A stretch of DNA of 64,000 bases from an uncultured Methanolobus sp. (GCF_963665675.1 NZ_OY762426.1:2976001-3040000); one strand, 5' to 3'. Counted from the first letter of the stretch, positions 25,593 to 37,227 are shown. Notes: generated by a model not told the origin, from the sequence alone. Program-made: numbers and translations.

Positions 25593-28058
25593 ATGCAAAG
25601 TAACAATAATTCGGACTGCACGCCTCCTGAAATACTGGCACCTGCCGGCGATCCGGAAGCTTTAAGGGCTGCTATAAAAGGGGGAGCAGATGCTGTATAT
25701 CTTGGAGTAGGAGAGTTCAACGCACGTCAGGGTGCAAAGAACTTTGCTATTGAGGAACTCAGAGAGAATATCGAACTTGCACATTCCTATGGAGTTAAGG
25801 TTTTCCTGGCACTTAATATTCCCCTGAAACAAAATGAGATGCAGGAAGCCATCAATGTTGTGCATAAGGCTTATTCTTACAAGATAGATGCCATAATTCT
25901 TGAAGACCTCGGTCTTTTTTTCCTGCTGAAGGAACATTTCCCTGACCTTCCATTACATGCAAGCACCCAGATGACCATTCATAATCCACAGGGTGTGGAT
26001 TTCATTGGCAGTGCAGGAGCTTCAAGGGTCATCCTTTCAAGAGAACTCACAACCGAGCAGGTCAAAAGCATAATTGACAAAACCAATATTGAGATCGAAC
26101 TTTTTGTCCACGGTGCTCTTTGCTATTCGTTTTCAGGAAGATGTCTTTTCAGTACTGCGATCACCGACAGAAGTGCAAACCGGGGAGCATGTTTCCAGCC
26201 ATGCAGAAGACAATACAAAATGTCTGCAGACGGAAAGATAATTGACAGCAAAATTGTTGGTGATTATCCTATAAGCTGTGCCGAGCTCTGTACATTTCCC
26301 GGGCTTGCAGATATAATAAAGACCGGCGTTAAAAGTCTTAAGATCGAAGGCAGGATGAAGAAGCCTGAATATGTAACCGCCAGTGCAAAAACCTACAGGG
26401 CTGTTGCAGAGAAGGTTTGCAAAACCGGAAAGAACTTCACAGCTGAAGAACTTGAGGAAATGGAAACAGAGCTTGCAAAGTTATTCTATCGTGGTTTTAC
26501 AAGAGGTTTTGTGCTTGGTGAGGAAGACGTGACCCAGCGCAAGTATAGTGCGAATTACGGCGCTTACCTTGGAAAAGTTGCAAACATTGCCAAGTCAGAG
26601 AAAGAAGGAAAGTTGACCATTGTACCTGAACAGGACATCAAGGTCAATGACGGCATCAGCATAAACACAAAAATAAGGATCATTGGATGTCGTATTGACG
26701 GTATTCTTGTTGATGAAAAACCTGTTGAGATTGCACATAAAGGTGAAAATGCAACCCTCCTGATAAGTCCGAAAACAAGCAAGTCGGTCAGGAAGAATGA
26801 CGAAGTATATGTGTCCATGGACCCGCAGATGCTTGGAAGACTGCAGAACATGGAACTTATGACAACTCCTCTTAACATAACCATTCATGCACGCAAAGGG
26901 AAAAAACTGAAGGTCAAAGTAAAAAGCCGCAATCTTGAAACTGAAGCTATTGGGGATTATGTCGTAGAAGAAGCAAAAAAAGCACCCACAAACAGGGAAC
27001 AGATAATAGCGACACTTGGAAAACTTGGTGACACTACTTTTCATGCAGAAGATATTATTCTGGATGTTGACGATAATATATTCATTCCCCAGGGAGTGCT
27101 TTCAGGTACAAGAAGAGAGGCAGTTGACAGACTTTTTGAATCACGCTTTAATCTAGAAGGTCGCAACCGCCCGTGTCCTGATGTTTCTACAAAGTTTGAC
27201 CGGAAGAAGAAAGGCAAAGAAAAAACCGGGCTGCTGTTAAGCGTTGAGGTTTCAAATGTAGATTCTGTGATAGTTGCATCAAAATCCGGAGCAGACATTA
27301 TCTATGCACCGGTCTCCCTTTTCAATGAAATGATGAACGAGGACAATATCCTCAGGACAACAGGACTGAAAGAAAAGAATATTGAACTGGTTCTCATGAC
27401 ACCTGCCATTTCTTTTGAAGAAGAAATGCCGGAATTGGAACGACTCATGCAACAGGTCATTAATGCCGGATTTAAACTTGCATGTTCCAATTATGGAACA
27501 GTTCAGCTTGCAAATGAACTTGGAACTGAGTTTGTAGCCCAGAAGGAGTTCAATCCTTTCAATGCCTGGACAGCAAATGCGTTTGGAATTTCCGGAGCAT
27601 ATCGCGTTACCCTTTCAACCGAACTCAACCTTGAAGAAACAAAGAACGTCTGCAGGAACACAAATCCTGACGTCCAGATAGAAGTTCTGGCTTATGGACG
27701 TGAACTTCTGCTTGTTACAAAGAATGACCTTCTCAAACCTCTCATCCATGACGGTACTATAAATGATGACAGTGAGGTTTTACTAATAGACAGCACCAAA
27801 GGCTCATTCCCTGTAAAAAGAAAGGATGAGCGTACACTGATCTATAATTCCACTATCCTTAATATGCTGGAAAAACTGGATGAATTATCCGGAACCGGTG
27901 TCGATGTGTTAAGACTTGATCTCTCGCTTTACGACAGGGATGACGTAAAGGAAATTACACGTAATTTCAGGAAAGCACTTGACGGTAAGCAAATTAAACT
28001 GAAGAATAACAGGGAAGAAGAATACGATGAAGGTCACTACTTCAAAGGTGTTCTTTGA
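25593..28058 (+). CDS. Peptidase U32 family protein (TrhP/UbiU-like), long form
   Basis: An 821-residue U32 family protein. The N-terminal TIM-barrel domain begins PEILAPAGDPEALRAAIKGG and contains the family signature ELFVHGALCYSFSGRCLFS near residue 175. Conserved cysteines in it and in ACFQPC can hold an Fe-S cluster. A DUF3656/collagenase-like C-terminal half follows, with a second degenerate barrel. Bacterial relatives (TrhP, UbiU/V) hydroxylate tRNA uridine or ubiquinone precursors with prephenate as oxygen source; whether the archaeal form does so is not known. It starts 49 bp after the Rsm22-type gene, which makes a translation-related operon plausible. Confidence 0.85.
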   Translation: MQSNNNSDCTPPEILAPAGDPEALRAAIKGGADAVYLGVGEFNARQGAKNFAIEELRENIELAHSYGVKVFLALNIPLKQNEMQEAINVVHKAYSYKIDAIILEDLGLFFLLKEHFPDLPLHASTQMTIHNPQGVDFIGSAGASRVILSRELTTEQVKSIIDKTNIEIELFVHGALCYSFSGRCLFSTAITDRSANRGACFQPCRRQYKMSADGKIIDSKIVGDYPISCAELCTFPGLADIIKTGVKSLKIEGRMKKPEYVTASAKTYRAVAEKVCKTGKNFTAEELEEMETELAKLFYRGFTRGFVLGEEDVTQRKYSANYGAYLGKVANIAKSEKEGKLTIVPEQDIKVNDGISINTKIRIIGCRIDGILVDEKPVEIAHKGENATLLISPKTSKSVRKNDEVYVSMDPQMLGRLQNMELMTTPLNITIHARKGKKLKVKVKSRNLETEAIGDYVVEEAKKAPTNREQIIATLGKLGDTTFHAEDIILDVDDNIFIPQGVLSGTRREAVDRLFESRFNLEGRNRPCPDVSTKFDRKKKGKEKTGLLLSVEVSNVDSVIVASKSGADIIYAPVSLFNEMMNEDNILRTTGLKEKNIELVLMTPAISFEEEMPELERLMQQVINAGFKLACSNYGTVQLANELGTEFVAQKEFNPFNAWTANAFGISGAYRVTLSTELNLEETKNVCRNTNPDVQIEVLAYGRELLLVTKNDLLKPLIHDGTINDDSEVLLIDSTKGSFPVKRKDERTLIYNSTILNMLEKLDELSGTGVDVLRLDLSLYDRDDVKEITRNFRKALDGKQIKLKNNREEEYDEGHYFKGVL

Positions 28059-28357
28059 AAACGATAGTTTGGCTTTGTAGAAATCCTGTCATTAAAACTT
28101 AAAGCTAAGAAGATCAGTCTTGTCAGGCGTCTGAAAACTGAAATGATTAAAACTGTCTTCTATACTGTACAACAGTGGGTAGTTGCGTTGTTATTGGTTT
28201 ACAAACTGATATATCATGGGGTCATGGATTACTTGAGTTGACCCGAAGGGTCCGGCAAAGCCGGCGTTTTCCCATAAGGAGAACCAAAATAATCTGCATG
28301 ATATCATATATTTTTCTCAGAAATATATGCAATTATCAAGATATATCCTATGATTTC

Positions 28358-29564
28358 TAGTGTCGTGTCACAGTTAAAATGACGTGATCTTTATTACGCT
28401 TAATATCCAATTAGAGCATATGCAAAGAAAATACATTGTCACGCTTACCGAAGAGGAAAGAAATGAATTAGATTCCATTGTTTCAAAAGGAAAACACAAA
28501 TCTCAAACATATCAAAATGCCTTAATTTTGCTAAACTGTGATGAAGGGAAATATCAGAAAGAAAAGCATACTAATGAGATAATTTCTAGTGTCCTTAATG
28601 TTAGTATGAGGAAAATAGACCGTGTGAAAAAGAGATTTGTTGAAGATGGCCTCGATCTTACATTACATGGCAAAGAAAATGAACGAATCTATGAAAAGAA
28701 AATTGATGGTGATCTGGAAGCACACATCATTGCATTGAGTTGTTCCGATCCACCACATGGTCATAGTCAATGGTCATTGCGATTATTAGCGGACAAAGTA
28801 GTCGAATTAGAATACATAGATAGCATTTCATACGAATCAATAAGGAGAGTTTTAAAAAAACGAACTTAAACCCTGGAAAAAAGTAGGTTGGGTAATCCCG
28901 CCCAAACAAAACAGTTCTTTTGTCGCGCAGATGGAAATGGTATTAGATGTCTACAAGCGTGCTTATTCTGCTTTGTTTCCTGTTGTTTGTATGGATGAAT
29001 CACCTAAACAATTGATATCTGAAACAAGAAATAGGATCCCTGCTTCATTTGGCAAGCCAGAGAAATATGATTATGAATATCGACGAGAGGGTGTTTGCAA
29101 CATATTCATAGCTTGCGAACCTTTAACAGGAGAAAGAATCGTAGAAGTAACAGAACGCAAAACTAAAAGAGATTGGGCACAGTTCATTGAAAAAGTTGCA
29201 GCAAAATACAAATCAGCAGAACGGATTACATTGATCATGGATAATTACGATACACATGTGCCAGGCTCATTTTATGAAACTTTTCATCCAGAGAAAGCAA
29301 AACGACTCCTTGATAGATTTGAATTGATCTTTACTCCAAAACATGGAAGCTGGTTAAATATGGCAGAAATTGAGCTGAATGTACTGAACAAGCAATGTTT
29401 AAACCGTAGAATTGGAGATAAAAAAGTTCTGATTGACGAAATAAAAGCTTGGGAAGCATATAGGAATGAGAGATGCAGCAAGATCAATTGGCAATTTACA
29501 ACATCTGATGCAAGAGTTAAATTGAAACGCCTTTATACGACAATTGAGGTGTGACATGACACTA
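28358..29564 (+). mobile_element. IS630-family insertion sequence
   Basis: The inverted termini TAGTGTCGTGTCAC (left) and TAGTGTCATGTCAC (right, reverse complement) differ at one base. The ends start at TA dinucleotides, the target of IS630/Tc1-type elements. The element is about 1.2 kb and contains a transposase in two frames. It is inserted inside a MITE-like repeat, so it arrived after that repeat. Confidence 0.85.
28420..29554 (+). pseudogene. IS630 transposase, split by a frameshift
   Basis: The first frame (from ATG 28420) encodes the N-terminal DNA-binding part, with TLTEEERNELDSIVSKG and VSMRKIDRVKKRF, and stops after VLKKRT. Homology continues in another frame (ELKPWKKVGWVIPP, then MEMVLDVYKR), encoding the DDE core: Asp in VVCMDESPKQL, Asp in TLIMDNYDTH and Glu in GSWLNMAEIELN. 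The switch occurs at a run of seven A (28854-28860). A one- or two-base change in that run would restore a single frame. Programmed frameshifting at such runs is known for transposases, so the gene may be functional or inactivated. Confidence 0.8.
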
Positions 29565-29807
29565 GAATAATCTTCTGTATAGCGTTATAGGAATGCGCCG
29601 CCTCAGGCGGATGGTTACTTTGTTTTTTGTTTGCAGGTTGTTTTTGTGGAACTGAAAAAGAGCAAAGCTTGTGTCACTAATTGTAGTACAGGAATTCTAC
29701 AGAGTCCATAGTTTAACATAAAAACAATGAGTGCAATAAACCTATATTGCAGTATAAAATGTACCTAAAAGGTACATATTGTACACCAAAAACAACAGGG
29801 TATTACC

Positions 29808-30152
29808 ATGGCAAGAGAACTTTCCTCCAGAGACATAGCAGTATTAAAGAAAGTAGCTCCGGAATGTGAGGGACTTGAATGTGCAGGCTCAAAGGCACCT
29901 TACAAGTCAATACTTCCTCCCCTTTCAAACCACTATGCGAAAAATGAAGATGATTTCAGGAACAGGATATCAGCTCTTGACGTTGACGACCTTGAGTATC
30001 TTATTTCACTGATAAAAACCGGTGAAGAAAGTCTTGGATGCGTACAGTCTCAGTATATGACCATCTTTCTGGATATGACAGCTGAAAAAATGGGTAAAGG
30101 AAAAGCACAGGAAGTAATGTCTGTTTATACAAAATGGAACGAGTGCGATTAG
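29808..30152 (+). CDS. Conserved hypothetical protein, cysteine-containing
   Basis: A 114-residue soluble protein starting MARELSSRDIAVLKKV with two close cysteines in ECEGLECAGSK and two more further on. The rest is helical and acidic (DDLEYLISLIKTGEESLG). I recognise the type only as a small methanogen protein without assigned function; the cysteines could bind a metal or Fe-S cluster. It has its own promoter region, with an AT-rich tract upstream, and is not in an operon. Confidence 0.65.
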   Translation: MARELSSRDIAVLKKVAPECEGLECAGSKAPYKSILPPLSNHYAKNEDDFRNRISALDVDDLEYLISLIKTGEESLGCVQSQYMTIFLDMTAEKMGKGKAQEVMSVYTKWNECD

Positions 30153-30402
30153 GTTTCAGAATCTTTTTCATTTTAATATTCTATTTTTTCATATTTTGTT
30201 TTAATATAGCCTGACGCCTGACCTCTGTGTTTTTGTATTACAACACGGCAGCACAAAAAAATAATTATAGTGAATAAATATATATAATGTATAGTTCAAT
30301 TTTAAATCTTAATTAGTCAGTTTGTGTAAATGTACCCGTCAGCTAGTTGCTAATGGGCATGCGTGTGGGTAACAATTGAACAGTTGAGAAAAGGGATAAG
30401 GG

Positions 30403-33400
30403 ATGTTTAAAAAAGACACAGGATTTCAATCTGAAATAACAGAGGTTCTTATTCAGTTTATGGACGGCAATTTTGATTCCAGGATAAAAGCACAGCCACG
30501 TTCGGAAAACCAGAATGCTGCTGAACAAATAAACCTTTTACTTGATAGTTTTTCTGATATGACTACAAAAGTGGAAGGTCTGGAAGAAACTGTGAGAATT
30601 TGTGATAGTTCAGCTCTGCTCAACGAGATTTCCGGTCTTGTGGAAAATGCTGTTGACGGGAAGCTTGATGCAAGAGCAATGCCGGAGAATTTTGAGGGCT
30701 CCTCAAGAGAAATACTCAGTGGAGTCAACGAACTCCTTGATGCTGTAATAGGTCCTCTTAATGTTTCAGCGGAATATATTGACCGTATATCAAAAGGAGA
30801 TATTCCTGAAAAGATCACAGATGAATACAGAGGAGATTTCAACGAGATCAAAAATAACCTCAACAAATGCATCGATGCTGTGAATTTCCTAGTGGAAGAT
30901 TCTCTTATGCTGGCAAATGCCGGGATAGAAGGACAACTGGATACAAGGGCTGATGCTTTCAGGCATTCCGGCGATTTCAGAAGAGTTGTGGAAGGAGTTA
31001 ACAACTGTCTGGATGCTGTTATAGGACCATTGAATGTGACTGCGGAATATGTGGACAGAATCTCAAAGGGAGATGTTCCTGATAAGATCACAGATGAATA
31101 TAAGGGCGATTTCAACGAGATAAAGAACAATCTCAACCAGTGTATCGATGCTGTTAATCTGCTTGTGGACGATGCAATGATGTTAGCAAACGCAGGAGTT
31201 GAAGGACAACTGGATACAAGGGCTGATGCATCAGGACATTCCGGCGATTTCAGAAGGGTTGTAGAAGGAGTTAACAACTGTCTGGATGCCGTAATCGGTC
31301 CGCTTAATGTAACTGCAGAATATGTGGACAGAATCTCAAAGGGAGATGTTCCTGATAAGATCACAGATGAATATAAGGGCGATTTCAACGAGATAAAGAA
31401 CAACCTCAACCAGTGTATCGATGCTGTTAACCTGCTTGTGGATGATGCAATGATGTTAGCAGACGCAGGAGTCGGAGGACAACTGGATACAAGGGCCGAT
31501 GCTTCCAGGCATTCCGGTGATTTCAGAAGAGTTGTGGAAGGAGTTAACAACTGCCTGGATGCAATTATTGGCCCGCTTAATGTAACTGCGGAATACGTGG
31601 ACAGGATTGCAAAAGGTGACATACCTGAAATGATAACCGATGAATACAAGGGTGATTTTAACGAGGTAAAAGATAACCTGAACCTGTGTATTGCTTCTCT
31701 TAGTATGCTGATCGAGGAGACTGATTCTCTTATAAATGCAGCAATTGCAGGAAAGATCGGCACCAGAGGTAATGCCGATGCCTTTGACGGTAAATACGGG
31801 GAGCTGGTTGACAACATAAATCAGGTGATTGACACACTGGTGGGACATATCGATAACATACCGGTGCCTGTCATGACAATTGACAAGGACTTCAATATAT
31901 GCTACATGAACAGGAATGGTGCTGAAGTTATTGGTGTTGCCGGAGATGATCTGATAGGGCAAAAATGTTATGACCACTTCAAGACTGATGATTGTCTTAC
32001 TGAAAATTGTTCATGTGCCCGGGCAATGAAATCAGGAAACAGTGAATTCGGGGAAACCTATGCACATCCAGAAGGAAAAGAATTGTGTATTGAATACGAC
32101 GGAGTTCCTTTAAGAAACAAAAAAGGAGAAGTTGTTGGCGCCCTTGAAATAGTTATTGATAAAACAGAGGTCAGAAACGCTATTGAAGATGCACACGTCA
32201 AAGTAGACTATCTTGAAAAGATACCCACACCTGTTGTAATTATTGACAAAGATTACACCGTCCGGTTCATGAACAATGCCGGAGCCATGGCAGTTGGATG
32301 CACAACGGAAGAATGTAATGGTAAAAAATGTTTCGATCTTTTCAATACTCCGCATTGTAACACAGAACAGTGCAGAGTCGGCCGCGCCATGAAGACCGGA
32401 GAAATATGCACAGGAGATACGAATGCGAATCTTCCTGAAGGCACAGTCCCCATCAGATATACTGGTGCTGCATTAAGGGACAAAGATGGTGTTGTTGTAG
32501 GTGGTCTGGAATACGTTCTTGACATCAGTAAAGAAATGGAGATTACAAAAGGCGTGGAAGATCTGGTTAATGCAGCCATAGGAGGCAGACTCGATGAACG
32601 TGCCGATCCTGGTATGTTCGAAGGTAATTACAGGAACATAATAGAAGGTGTCAATTCCACCCTTGATGCTGTTATCGGACCACTTAATGTTGCTGCTGAA
32701 TATATTGACCGTATTTCCAAGGGTAATATACCCGACAAAATCACAGACGAATATCAGGGTGATTTCAATGAGATCAAAAATAACCTGAACCAGTGCATCG
32801 ATGCTGTCAACCTGCTAGTTGATGATGCGGTGATGCTGGCAAATGCCGGGGTTGAAGGCAGACTGGAAATAAGGGCTGATGCTTCCATGCATGGAGGAGA
32901 TTTCAGAAAGATTGTTGAAGGTGTTAACAATTGTCTGGATGCGATCGTGGCACCTATTGGGGAAACTTCAAAGATCATCACAGATTACTCGGAGGGTAAG
33001 CTTGATAGCAGGATTAACATAGAGACACGCGGGGACTTTAAGAAACTTTCAGACACCCTTAACATGTTCGCCGAAGGATTGCAATCCATAATTTATGATT
33101 CTAATGAAGTTCTGGAGGCTATTGCAGTCAATGACCTGACAAGAAAGGTAGACGTGGAGGGTATCGGTGAGTTCAGGAAGCTTTCGGAAGGAGTTGAGAA
33201 CTGCAGGCTGGCTTTGAATGATATCGTAGGAAATATGCTTCATTCGGCGCAGAATGTTGCTGCCACGGCAGAACAGATATCCGCATCTTCCGGGGAGCTT
33301 ACTTCGGCTGCCACAGAGATCTCATCAACTGTCGAAGAGATGGCAAGGGGTGCACAGGTGCAGTCTTTGAAGACCGAGCAGGTTACAAAGTCTATGGATG

Positions 33401-34221
33401 AGATGACAGATGCGGTCCAGGAAGTTGCAGATAACTCACATAAAACTGCTGAAACTTCAGTTCAGTCCAATAAGCTTATACATAATCTCGGAAACATTGC
33501 TCATAATCTTAAACTTAAGATGGATAACATAAAAGTAGCTTCAGGTGACTCTGCCAGCCAGATAAATGACCTGGCTGAAAAATCCAGCCGCATAGATGAG
33601 ATAGTAAATCTTATCACAAACATTGCCGACCAGACAAACCTGCTTGCTCTTAATGCTGCCATTGAGGCTGCTAGGGCAGGAGAGCACGGACGCGGATTTG
33701 CCGTTGTTGCCGATGAGGTGAGAAAACTGGCAGAGGATTCCGGTAATGCTGCAAAACAGATAGCAAACCTTATTCATGAGATGCAGGATGGTACTAATGG
33801 TGCGGTCTCTTCAATGGAACAGGTTAACCATGAAGTTGCCATAGGGTATGAATCTCTTGAGGATGCAGTAACTTCTGTTAACAAAGTTGTCAGCTCCGGT
33901 GAAGCGATCATGAAAATGGTTCAGATAATGGCAGCGCTGGCAGAACAGCAAGTTTCATCCATTGACCAGGTGGTTACCTCTATTGAGGAGGTTGCTACAA
34001 TTTCTGAGGAGTCCGCAGCAGGTACTCAACAGACCGCAGCCGCCATACAGCAGCAGACAGCATCCATGCAGGAACTTGCAGCTTCAGCACAGGTGTTATC
34101 AACTATTTCCACAGACATGCAGGTACTTGTTTCCAAGTTCAAAGTCTGCAGGGAGAAAAAAACCGATTCCGAGAAAAAGACTACAGGACACGGTGATAGT
34201 TTAAACACCATGCTTGTCTAA
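30403..34221 (+). CDS. Giant soluble chemoreceptor: poly-HAMP array, two PAS domains, MCP signalling domain
   Basis: A 1272-residue receptor-like protein without signal peptide or membrane segment, so cytoplasmic. Residues about 20-475 contain HAMP-type modules. Four 91-residue repeats begin at residues 113, 204, 295 and 386 (DNA period exactly 273 bp), each with [20 protein letters not shown]. Two PAS domains follow (about 482-590 and 601-700), each with a cysteine cluster (CLTENCSC and CNTEQC) that may hold a redox centre or metal. More HAMP modules fill about 720-935. The MCP domain occupies 940-1250, with the CheA/CheW tip [20 protein letters not shown] near 1080. It probably senses an intracellular redox or small-molecule cue. 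Confidence 0.9.
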   Translation: MFKKDTGFQSEITEVLIQFMDGNFDSRIKAQPRSENQNAAEQINLLLDSFSDMTTKVEGLEETVRICDSSALLNEISGLVENAVDGKLDARAMPENFEGSSREILSGVNELLDAVIGPLNVSAEYIDRISKGDIPEKITDEYRGDFNEIKNNLNKCIDAVNFLVEDSLMLANAGIEGQLDTRADAFRHSGDFRRVVEGVNNCLDAVIGPLNVTAEYVDRISKGDVPDKITDEYKGDFNEIKNNLNQCIDAVNLLVDDAMMLANAGVEGQLDTRADASGHSGDFRRVVEGVNNCLDAVIGPLNVTAEYVDRISKGDVPDKITDEYKGDFNEIKNNLNQCIDAVNLLVDDAMMLADAGVGGQLDTRADASRHSGDFRRVVEGVNNCLDAIIGPLNVTAEYVDRIAKGDIPEMITDEYKGDFNEVKDNLNLCIASLSMLIEETDSLINAAIAGKIGTRGNADAFDGKYGELVDNINQVIDTLVGHIDNIPVPVMTIDKDFNICYMNRNGAEVIGVAGDDLIGQKCYDHFKTDDCLTENCSCARAMKSGNSEFGETYAHPEGKELCIEYDGVPLRNKKGEVVGALEIVIDKTEVRNAIEDAHVKVDYLEKIPTPVVIIDKDYTVRFMNNAGAMAVGCTTEECNGKKCFDLFNTPHCNTEQCRVGRAMKTGEICTGDTNANLPEGTVPIRYTGAALRDKDGVVVGGLEYVLDISKEMEITKGVEDLVNAAIGGRLDERADPGMFEGNYRNIIEGVNSTLDAVIGPLNVAAEYIDRISKGNIPDKITDEYQGDFNEIKNNLNQCIDAVNLLVDDAVMLANAGVEGRLEIRADASMHGGDFRKIVEGVNNCLDAIVAPIGETSKIITDYSEGKLDSRINIETRGDFKKLSDTLNMFAEGLQSIIYDSNEVLEAIAVNDLTRKVDVEGIGEFRKLSEGVENCRLALNDIVGNMLHSAQNVAATAEQISASSGELTSAATEISSTVEEMARGAQVQSLKTEQVTKSMDEMTDAVQEVADNSHKTAETSVQSNKLIHNLGNIAHNLKLKMDNIKVASGDSASQINDLAEKSSRIDEIVNLITNIADQTNLLALNAAIEAARAGEHGRGFAVVADEVRKLAEDSGNAAKQIANLIHEMQDGTNGAVSSMEQVNHEVAIGYESLEDAVTSVNKVVSSGEAIMKMVQIMAALAEQQVSSIDQVVTSIEEVATISEESAAGTQQTAAAIQQQTASMQELAASAQVLSTISTDMQVLVSKFKVCREKKTDSEKKTTGHGDSLNTMLV

Positions 34222-34236
34222 GCCAGAGTTGAAAAT

Positions 34237-35022
34237 TCATATTTTGCTGAGCTTTTCATATAGCTCAGCCATTCCTTTTAGTGTCATGCGTCCTTTTCTT
34301 GTTATCATATAATCTCCGCGTTCGTTTCTCTGGAGAATCATACCTGTATCAAGAAGTTTCTGGATATGGAACAACAGATTGCCTCCCCTGAGTCCTGTGC
34401 TTCTGGATATGTCTGAAAAACTGCGGGTTGCGGAATTGAGCAAACGGAGTATAGCAAGACGTTGTTTATTAGCCAGAGGCTCACATATCTGGCTTACGAT
34501 ATTATCTGATATATCTTCAATATTCATGGAAGCAAGTGAGGACTGTTCTTCTGCCGGGGAACTGTTAAACGATCGTATGAGTTCCATCTGTTTTTCAAAT
34601 ATCCGGGAAGCTGTATCAAGACAATCACCACAATTATCAAAATTTGCTTTTTCCTTGAGTCCGTCAAACCTTCTTCTGAACTCTTCAAGTGAACTTTCGT
34701 TTATCCTGTCCTCCAGCAAAAGAAAGGCCATTTCCTGAAGGAGACCTGAAAAAGCAGATTTGCAGGAGTCACCATGTTTACATTCCGTATCAAGACCCAC
34801 TGCAAGTTTCTCTTTTGTGTCTGCCAGCATGTATTGTATGACCGGTCTGGAAAAAACTCCTTTAAGTTCCATGAAAAGTGCATCCGATTGCCTGTGTCCT
34901 GATATTTCCAGTGCTTTGTTGACATCTTTTTTCAGGGATTTTATCTCTGACCTGAGATTTCTGAACTCTTCCAGATAGATGTCGTCCATGATGGTTGCGT
35001 CGTTGCTCAAATTGCTGCTCAA
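34237..35022 (-). CDS. ArsR-like winged-helix transcriptional regulator
   Basis: A 261-residue protein with a C-terminal winged helix (about residues 185-258). The segments CEPLANKQRLAILRLLNSAT, FSDISRSTGLRGGNLLFHIQ and ITRKGRMTLKGM are typical of archaeal ArsR-type regulators. The N-terminal 180 residues are helical, with cysteines in CKHGDSCKS and NCGDCL that could sense metal or redox state. It converges with the giant chemoreceptor gene, with 15 bp between stop codons. An alternative start is the internal ATG before DDIYLEE; I keep the longer form. Confidence 0.8.
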   Translation of the reverse strand: MSSNLSNDATIMDDIYLEEFRNLRSEIKSLKKDVNKALEISGHRQSDALFMELKGVFSRPVIQYMLADTKEKLAVGLDTECKHGDSCKSAFSGLLQEMAFLLLEDRINESSLEEFRRRFDGLKEKANFDNCGDCLDTASRIFEKQMELIRSFNSSPAEEQSSLASMNIEDISDNIVSQICEPLANKQRLAILRLLNSATRSFSDISRSTGLRGGNLLFHIQKLLDTGMILQRNERGDYMITRKGRMTLKGMAELYEKLSKI

Positions 35023-35222
35023 AAATGGTCCTTCCTTTTTCCAGGGTTGTACAGTATTATTGTATAGGACTATATTAATCTATAGTAATATGCAGATGCA
35101 TTGCAGAAATTTTGATATGCATATAAAGGACACAAACAAACATGATATATAGATGAAGAGTGTAGGCATGTTAGAAGCTTTACAGCGAGTACTTATTTAC
35201 CAACTCAAAGGGATGAATCAAC

Positions 35223-36431
35223 TTGATTTGCTCATTACTGGATAATGATCTTTATAAGCTGACAATGCAGATGGCAGTTCTTGAACTGTTTCCGCAGGCA
35301 ACAGCAGAATATCGTTTTACCAACAGGGGGGAGCAGCGTTTCACACTGGAATTTGTTGGAGAACTTAAAAGGCTGATAAAAGAAGAGATCCCTTTATTCC
35401 GTGTAACAGATGATGAATATAAATGGCTGAAAGCTGAATGTCCTTATTTTAAACCCAGTTATGTCGAATATTTAAGAAATTATCGTTTTGACCCTTCAGA
35501 AGTATCTGTGTCCCTGACTGAAGATTCTGACCTTGACCTTGTGGTAAAGGGACCCTGGCATAGTAGCATTCTCTGGGAAATTGTCCTCATGTCAACAATT
35601 TCCGAGCTTTATTTTGATATGATAGAGAATGACTGGAAAAACACAGACGCTGAAAGCGGCAGAACTTATGATGAACTGCTAAAAGAATATGCAGAGCTTA
35701 TGGGAACAGTAGGCATGGAACTTGAACAAAACGACTGTGGTTTTTCAGAGTTCGGAACCCGGAGGCGACGTAGTTTTGAGATCCATGATATTGCTGTAGG
35801 GGTGTTACATAGATGTAAGGCTTTTTCAGGCACCAGCAATGTGTATCTTGCAAAGAAATATGGTGTAAGACCCACAGGCACCATCGGACATGAGTGGATC
35901 ATGGGAAATTCCGCTCTTATTGGTATGCGAAACGCCAATCTTTTTGCACTGGAAAACTGGGTGAACGTTTACAAAGGAAATCTCGGCATTGCACTGTCAG
36001 ATACCTTTGGTTCGGAGCCTTTTTTCAGAGGCTTCAACCTGAAACTGTCTAAACTCTATGATGGTGTACGTCATGACAGTGGCGACCCGCTTGTCTTTGC
36101 AGACAGGGTTATAGAACACTATAAAAAGATGGGAATTGATCCGCTGACAAAAGTAGTGATTTTCAGCGACTCACTTTCCGCGGCTGCTGCCATTGAAATT
36201 AAAAATAAATGTGAAGGAAGGATCAACTGCATTTTCGGAATTGGCACCAGTATTACCAATAACCATGAATTCTTCCGCTCAAGTCCGCCTTTGAACATGG
36301 TAATCAAACTGCACAGTATCGATAATATACCGGTCGTGAAACTGAGCGATGACGAAGGAAAAGAAACCGGAGATAAGGATGCTTTGAGGGTGGCAAACTA
36401 CATTTTCGGCAGGAAAGGACTCGACGATTAA
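35223..36431 (+). CDS. pncB: Nicotinate phosphoribosyltransferase
   Basis: A 402-residue enzyme that makes nicotinate mononucleotide from nicotinate and PRPP in NAD salvage. The N-terminal [20 protein letters not shown], the middle [11 protein letters not shown] and the phosphate-binding GVRHDSGDP (about residue 280) are diagnostic. The start is TTG at 35223; the nearby ATG at 35213 is in another frame that stops soon. GGGATGA lies about ten bases upstream. It runs alone after the divergent regulator gene. Confidence 0.92.
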   Translation: MICSLLDNDLYKLTMQMAVLELFPQATAEYRFTNRGEQRFTLEFVGELKRLIKEEIPLFRVTDDEYKWLKAECPYFKPSYVEYLRNYRFDPSEVSVSLTEDSDLDLVVKGPWHSSILWEIVLMSTISELYFDMIENDWKNTDAESGRTYDELLKEYAELMGTVGMELEQNDCGFSEFGTRRRRSFEIHDIAVGVLHRCKAFSGTSNVYLAKKYGVRPTGTIGHEWIMGNSALIGMRNANLFALENWVNVYKGNLGIALSDTFGSEPFFRGFNLKLSKLYDGVRHDSGDPLVFADRVIEHYKKMGIDPLTKVVIFSDSLSAAAAIEIKNKCEGRINCIFGIGTSITNNHEFFRSSPPLNMVIKLHSIDNIPVVKLSDDEGKETGDKDALRVANYIFGRKGLDD

Positions 36432-36461
36432 ACAAAGTCCCTACAGGTAATGAACCTGTGA

Positions 36462-36572
36462 TCAGATGAGACCTGTTATTTGTGACATCATTCCCAGTGA
36501 GAGCATCAGAAAGAGATAGACCAGAAGTATCAGAAGACCTTTCTTTATTTCAACATAGGTGCTGCTTTTCAT
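36462..36572 (-). CDS. Small single-pass membrane protein, 36 residues
   Basis: A short open frame starting ATG at 36572 encodes MKSSTYVEIKKG followed by one strongly hydrophobic segment (about residues 13-30) and a short polar end. GGAG lies about ten bases before the start. It converges with the pncB gene, 31 bp after its stop. The topology (charged amphipathic start, single helix) is that of small membrane peptides, but coding nature rests only on these signs. Confidence 0.45.
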   Translation of the reverse strand: MKSSTYVEIKKGLLILLVYLFLMLSLGMMSQITGLI

Positions 36573-37227
36573 ATGGGACTCTCCAGCAAAATATTGGTTT
36601 TCGTACTATATAAACATTAGTAAATAATAACATGTATTGATAATGTAATTTCATATTATCAGTATATTCTCATCATATGTATGCATAAAGTGAAAACTGT
36701 AGGTTCAGGATATGCTCATGCTTCAGGAACAATAAAAAAGAGTAAAAAGGGAATAGAATCCCTGAATGACAATAACCCATCAACAAACACACCCCACCCG
36801 CTCATACTCCACTTCTGGTGTCAAATGAAAGATACAGGTTTGTGGTGTCCGATCATGGACATGGCCTGAGGGGAGATTTAGAAACCGGGATAACCGCATC
36901 TTTCACTATCTTCGTTTTTCCGTTTTTATTGTGTTTGTTGACTAATCCACGTACTTTCCAATACTTAATAAATATATCCATGAAAAAATATATCATCATA
37001 ATGATGGAGTGCTGTACTTCTTGAGATGAACAATAATATAATCAGAACATAGCGACATACTATTAAAAAGAAACCCTTTAACCGGAAAACCGCTTCTTGT
37101 ATGATAATATTTATATGTTTGTATAGCTATTAGAGTACCTGATAATGAACATGATAGTCAAAACAGACCACAAACTCAGGCTGTAAGAATTAAAATCAAG
37201 AACACGAAAAGTATCAGGGGAAATAAT
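36573..37227. other. Intergenic region, no gene called
   Basis: A 655-bp gap. Short frames at 36681-36869 and 36818-37024 lack ribosome binding sites and recognisable domains. The last 150 bp before 37228 are AT-rich and contain TATA-like sequence (TATTTATATG near 37108), a plausible promoter for the three-gene operon that follows. Confidence 0.4.

Larger units (their letters stand above)
28071..29708 (-). repeat. MITE-like repeat copy 1, inverted and split by an IS630 element
   Basis: The left end GGCTTTGTAGAAATCCTG at 28071 and the right end GGAATTCTACAGAGTCC near 29708 match the termini of three other copies in the window. Internally it shares the GGGTCCGGCAAAGCCGGCG hairpin and the CGCCGCCTCAGGCGGATGG hairpin, but in inverted order, so this copy is reversed relative to copies 2-4. 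Without the inserted IS630 (28358-29564) it would be about 430 bp. It carries no gene of its own. Confidence 0.75.

Noticed and set aside
30453..31817. A 454-residue antisense frame inside the poly-HAMP receptor gene
   Set aside because: Its serine/leucine-rich repeats are the reverse image of the HAMP repeats; no start signal or independent homology.
30739..33210. Regular 273-bp repeats as a CRISPR-like or satellite array
   Set aside because: The repeats are in frame within one open gene and encode HAMP modules; spacing has no unique spacers.
36681..37024. Two short overlapping open frames after pncB
   Set aside because: They lack start signals and homology. One contains a faint kinase-like motif (VVSDHGHGL) but too little to call a remnant.
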